From: Paenibacillus borealis
Lineage (GTDB): Bacteria; Bacillota; Bacilli; Paenibacillales; Paenibacillaceae
Direction of reading: 5' to 3'
DNA: 64,000 nucleotides
NCBI RefSeq assembly: GCF_000758665.1
Contig: NZ_CP009285.1
Location: forward strand, 2,418,001 to 2,482,000
A program made the position numbers and the translations under genes. This document shows positions 61,543-64,000 of the stretch, piece after piece (the stretch's first letter is position 1; each line of letters begins with the position of its first letter). Under the pieces are notes generated by a model. The model saw only the letters and a program-made list of their open reading frames with translations, made no database searches and had not been told where the DNA came from.

Positions 61543-62937
61543 CTACATAAACTTCCGCTGCACCTTTTTGCCGTCATAGGTAAAGAGGGCTTTTTTGTCT
61601 TCCACAACAGTCTGCAGATGCACGGTGCGGCCCCACAATGAGTAGATATGCGGGAGCGTGCGCTCCAGGTATTTGAGATCCAGCTCAATGCTCTCGTAGC
61701 GGTGGGCAATCAGCAGTTCGCCGTTGCGCTCATAGTCGGCATCCTGGATGACAAGGTATGGAGAGCCGCCGTTAACCCGGGCCAGCACAAGCTGGTCGCG
61801 TACATTTTCCCAGGCTTTGTCGGTGATCTTCCATTCCGGGCCTTTTTTCTCAAAGACGTAGAGGTCAAGGTCGTTAACCAATTGCTTCGACAGGTAGCTG
61901 CGGATAAAAGAGATGTCGGAATCCAGCTCGCGCACCTCGAACATTTTGTCCCGGTCCCAGCGGCGTTCAATGTCCTCGAAGATCTTCAAGCCCAGATAAT
62001 ACGGGTTCAGGCTCTGGCGCGAAGGCTGCACCACGGACGAGTTGAGCTTGGCGTATTCCACCGTTTCCTCGGCCGTCAGATCCAGCTCGCGCATGATCCG
62101 CTGATGCCAGTAGGAGGCCCAGCCTTCGTTCATGATCTTGGTCTCCATCTGCGGCCAGAAATAGAGCATTTCGTCGTGCAGCATGGTCATGATGTCGCGT
62201 TGCCAATCCTCAAGCGCAGTGGAATACTGCTGGATGAACCAGACGATATCCTTTTCCGGCTCCGGGGGGAAGGTACGCTTGCCGGCGGTTTCCGGTGTTG
62301 GAGGAACGACAGTGCTCTTTTCCAAATCCCACAGCTCACTGTAGGCATTAGCGGGGCCGGGACCGCCGGGAGGGGAGTCCTTGCGCTCCTTCATTTTGGC
62401 TTCCAGCAGATGCGTCTTGCCCAGCTTGCGCGGCTGGATCAGGCTGGGATCAATATGCTCCTGGATCGCGAGCACGGAATCGATGAAGTTCTCCACCGTA
62501 TCCGTTCCATAGGTAACCGAATAATCTGCGATCCGGTCGGCCGTGGCTGACATGCTCTCGACCATATCCCGGTTGGACATCGAGAAGCGCATATTGTTCT
62601 TGAAGAAGTCGCAGTGCGCCAGCACATGGGCGACAATCAGCTTGTTCTGGACCAGCGTGTTGCCATCGAGCAGGAAGGCGTAGCAGGGGTTCGAGTTAAT
62701 GACGAGCTCGTAAATTTTGCTGAGGCCGAAATCGTATTGCGACTTCATTTTATGAAAAGTCTTACCGAAGCTCCAGTGTCCGAACCGGGTGGGCATCCCG
62801 TAGGCACCGAAGGTATAAATGATATCCGCAGGGCATATCTCATAACGCATCGGATAAAAATCGAGGCCGAAGCCGGTAGCAATCTCCGTAATCTCGGCAA
62901 TCGCCCGTTCCAGCGCTTTAATCTCATCACCGGGCAT
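61543..62937 (-). CDS. spoVR: SpoVR family protein
   Basis: 464 residues, complete SpoVR/YcgB family length. Seen: '[41 protein letters not shown]'-type opening, '[26 protein letters not shown]', '[14 protein letters not shown]', '[15 protein letters not shown]' and '[18 protein letters not shown]'. In Bacillus SpoVR affects spore cortex formation; its biochemical role is unknown. GGAAGGAGAG precedes ATG 62937. Usually clusters with prkA and yhbH; here the cluster is broken up by the repeat protein, TetR, flavodoxin, AraC and the IS element. Confidence 0.95.
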   Translation of the reverse strand: MPGDEIKALERAIAEITEIATGFGLDFYPMRYEICPADIIYTFGAYGMPTRFGHWSFGKTFHKMKSQYDFGLSKIYELVINSNPCYAFLLDGNTLVQNKLIVAHVLAHCDFFKNNMRFSMSNRDMVESMSATADRIADYSVTYGTDTVENFIDSVLAIQEHIDPSLIQPRKLGKTHLLEAKMKERKDSPPGGPGPANAYSELWDLEKSTVVPPTPETAGKRTFPPEPEKDIVWFIQQYSTALEDWQRDIMTMLHDEMLYFWPQMETKIMNEGWASYWHQRIMRELDLTAEETVEYAKLNSSVVQPSRQSLNPYYLGLKIFEDIERRWDRDKMFEVRELDSDISFIRSYLSKQLVNDLDLYVFEKKGPEWKITDKAWENVRDQLVLARVNGGSPYLVIQDADYERNGELLIAHRYESIELDLKYLERTLPHIYSLWGRTVHLQTVVEDKKALFTYDGKKVQRKFM

Positions 62938-63117
62938 GCATCCATCTCTCCTTCCAGCTTGTGAACCGTTCTTCTTATGTATATGGGCGGAGGGGAGGGA
63001 GTATGATGGCGGGATGTTGAACTTGTCTGTACGGCCGGGTGGAAATTAGCAACGATTCGTTTGAACATGGTACAATTAGTTAAAGCTCGTACGATAATCA
63101 GAAGGAGGCCAGACATT

Positions 63118-63681
63118 GTGTCAAATCCGGATGAGAAGAAAATTCATACCTATCAAGATTGGCTAACCTGGGAAGGAACCTGGGAGTTAATTAACGGCAA
63201 AGCCTATAATATGTCTCCAGCTCCAACCTCATTGCATCAATATATTGTAGGAGAACTTCATTTCGCCCTAAGGACATTCTTCCAGAATCGGAGCTGTTAT
63301 GTGTTTGTGGCTCCATTTGATGTGTTCTTCAGTGAAAGTGAAGAGTATCAATCACCCGATCAAGTCACTGAGCCGGATCTTTCCGTTGTCTGTTCTAAGG
63401 ACCAAATATCCAAGAACGGCTGTAACGGTGCCCCAACCCTAATTATTGAAGTGCTGTCACCATCTACTGCACTTAAGGACTTTAATGAGAAGTTCAATTT
63501 ATATCAGAAGCATGGAGTTCCGGAATATTGGATTGTGGATCCTGGGAATCGAACGGTTCATGTATATACTTTGGAGGATGGCAGTTACCAGGTACGTCAT
63601 TTATATACGGAGCAGGAATCGATTAAATCCAACGTATTTAAAGATTTACAAATTCCAATGAACACGTTATTTAGTTTATAA
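63118..63681 (+). CDS. Uma2-family endonuclease-like protein
   Basis: 187 residues from GTG 63118, nine bases after AAGGAGG. Uma2 (DUF820) fold of the PD-(D/E)XK superfamily: 'YQDWLTWEGTWELINGKAYNMSPAPT', 'HQYIVGELHFALRTFF', 'TEPDLSVVCSKDQI', 'PTLIIEVLSPSTALKDFNEKFNLYQKHGVPEYWIVDP'. The Asp/Glu/Lys residues of the predicted active site are present ('EPDLSV', 'IIEVLS', 'EKFNLY'). Such proteins are common in multiple copies in cyanobacteria and some Firmicutes; their targets are unknown. Alone, followed by a terminator. Confidence 0.87.
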   Translation: MSNPDEKKIHTYQDWLTWEGTWELINGKAYNMSPAPTSLHQYIVGELHFALRTFFQNRSCYVFVAPFDVFFSESEEYQSPDQVTEPDLSVVCSKDQISKNGCNGAPTLIIEVLSPSTALKDFNEKFNLYQKHGVPEYWIVDPGNRTVHVYTLEDGSYQVRHLYTEQESIKSNVFKDLQIPMNTLFSL

Positions 63682-63688
63682 CAGCAAC

Positions 63689-63731
63689 TACAATCAGCCG
63701 GCGGGATATATTCTCGGCCGGTTGTTTTTAT
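63689..63731 (+). terminator. Intrinsic terminator
   Basis: ACAATCAGCCGGC..GGCCGGTTGT followed by TTTTTA. Confidence 0.82.
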
Positions 63732-63739
63732 GCTCAGAA

Positions 63740-63926
63740 TCGGGCTATGCTTTAGGGGGAATTAGGATATAGAAAAAGCCTAGCTCATATGCGATATACG
63801 CTAATGGGTTAGGCTATTCGGCATCTGGATCGATTCCCCAAAATATATAATAAGACATTCCAGCGGGATGGACTTCATTATGGCTGTTGTTTATATGTTC
63901 TATCAGATAAAAGGATTTAAAAAAAA
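63740..63926. other. Intergenic tail with hairpin and possible coding remnant
   Basis: AAGCCTAGCTCAT..GGGTTAGGCT (63774-63815) is a hairpin with A-run on the left. On the minus strand bases 63905-63814 read 'FYLIEHINNSHNEVHPAGM' and end 'FWGIDPDAE' at a stop, which looks like the C-terminal end of a protein with no start or body; it may be a gene remnant. Confidence 0.35.
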
Positions 63927-63969
63927 CTCTCCTTGAACGATGTTATATCGTTCGTGGAGAGCTTTTTTT
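63919..63969. terminator. Bidirectional intrinsic terminator
   Basis: CTCTCCTTGAACGAT/ATCGTTCGTGGAGAG (about 14 bp with one mismatch), loop GTTAT, A8 before and T7 after. Confidence 0.85.
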
Positions 63970-64000
63970 GTGCAAAGAATTTCACATGAGCTATAAATTA

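Overview
The window looks like chromosome of a Paenibacillus-type spore-forming Firmicute, roughly 50-55% GC. The reasons are the mix of Bacillus-like genes (liaFSR, licT/bglP, prkA, spoVR, T-box and S-box leaders, frequent GTG/TTG starts behind strong Shine-Dalgarno sites), an S-layer-homology anchored nucleotidase, and several families of short intergenic repeats that I associate with Paenibacillus. The genus is an inference from gene content; no rRNA gene is present to confirm it.

Layout. 1-3940: end of an anaerobic-type cobalamin operon (cbiL tail, cobM, cbiG, cbiA). 4250-7800: ROK fructokinase with a long leader, an HRDC protein, a PfkB-type phosphofructokinase. 7795-9091 (minus): corA Mg2+ channel behind a leader that holds a small ORF and a candidate attenuator. 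9130-11760: SAM-I riboswitch controlling metA and metI. 11880-14340: mqnC, then an AT-rich stretch with a frameshifted gene and a small uncertain gene. 14356-20312: large SLH-anchored double nucleotidase, a small HTH protein, an SPFH protein paired with a ribbon-helix-helix protein. 20399-22729: threonine T-box and thrS. 22870-31443: 3D-domain protein, liaFSR, htrA with an OmpR-type two-component system. 31501-35442: ispH, aroF, glnA. 36196-41857: glycoside phosphorylase-like enzyme with LacI-type operator candidates, epimerase-like protein, serC, trmL. 42032-47144: AbrB-like regulator, small membrane proteins, a ComA-like regulator with an altered receiver, an aminotransferase, a lipoprotein. 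47175-52045: beta-glucoside locus (GH1 enzyme, LicT, BglP), each gene behind its own antiterminator/terminator switch. 52046-53087: repeat-rich accessory DNA. 53088-59365: DUF2161 nuclease-like protein, PrkA, a 14-residue-repeat protein, a TetR regulator and a flavodoxin sharing a 26-bp operator, an AraC regulator. 59366-61411: repeats and an IS3-family element. 61543-64000: SpoVR and a Uma2 nuclease-like protein.

Regulation by RNA is the theme of the window: S-box, T-box, three LicT antiterminator sites, and the corA leader, which I do not recognise as a described class. The most useful new leads are that corA leader, the shared TetR/flavodoxin operator, a Cys-rich mini-ORF with its own terminator, a response regulator lacking its acidic pair, and the intergenic repeat families. 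No tRNA, rRNA or CRISPR array was seen.
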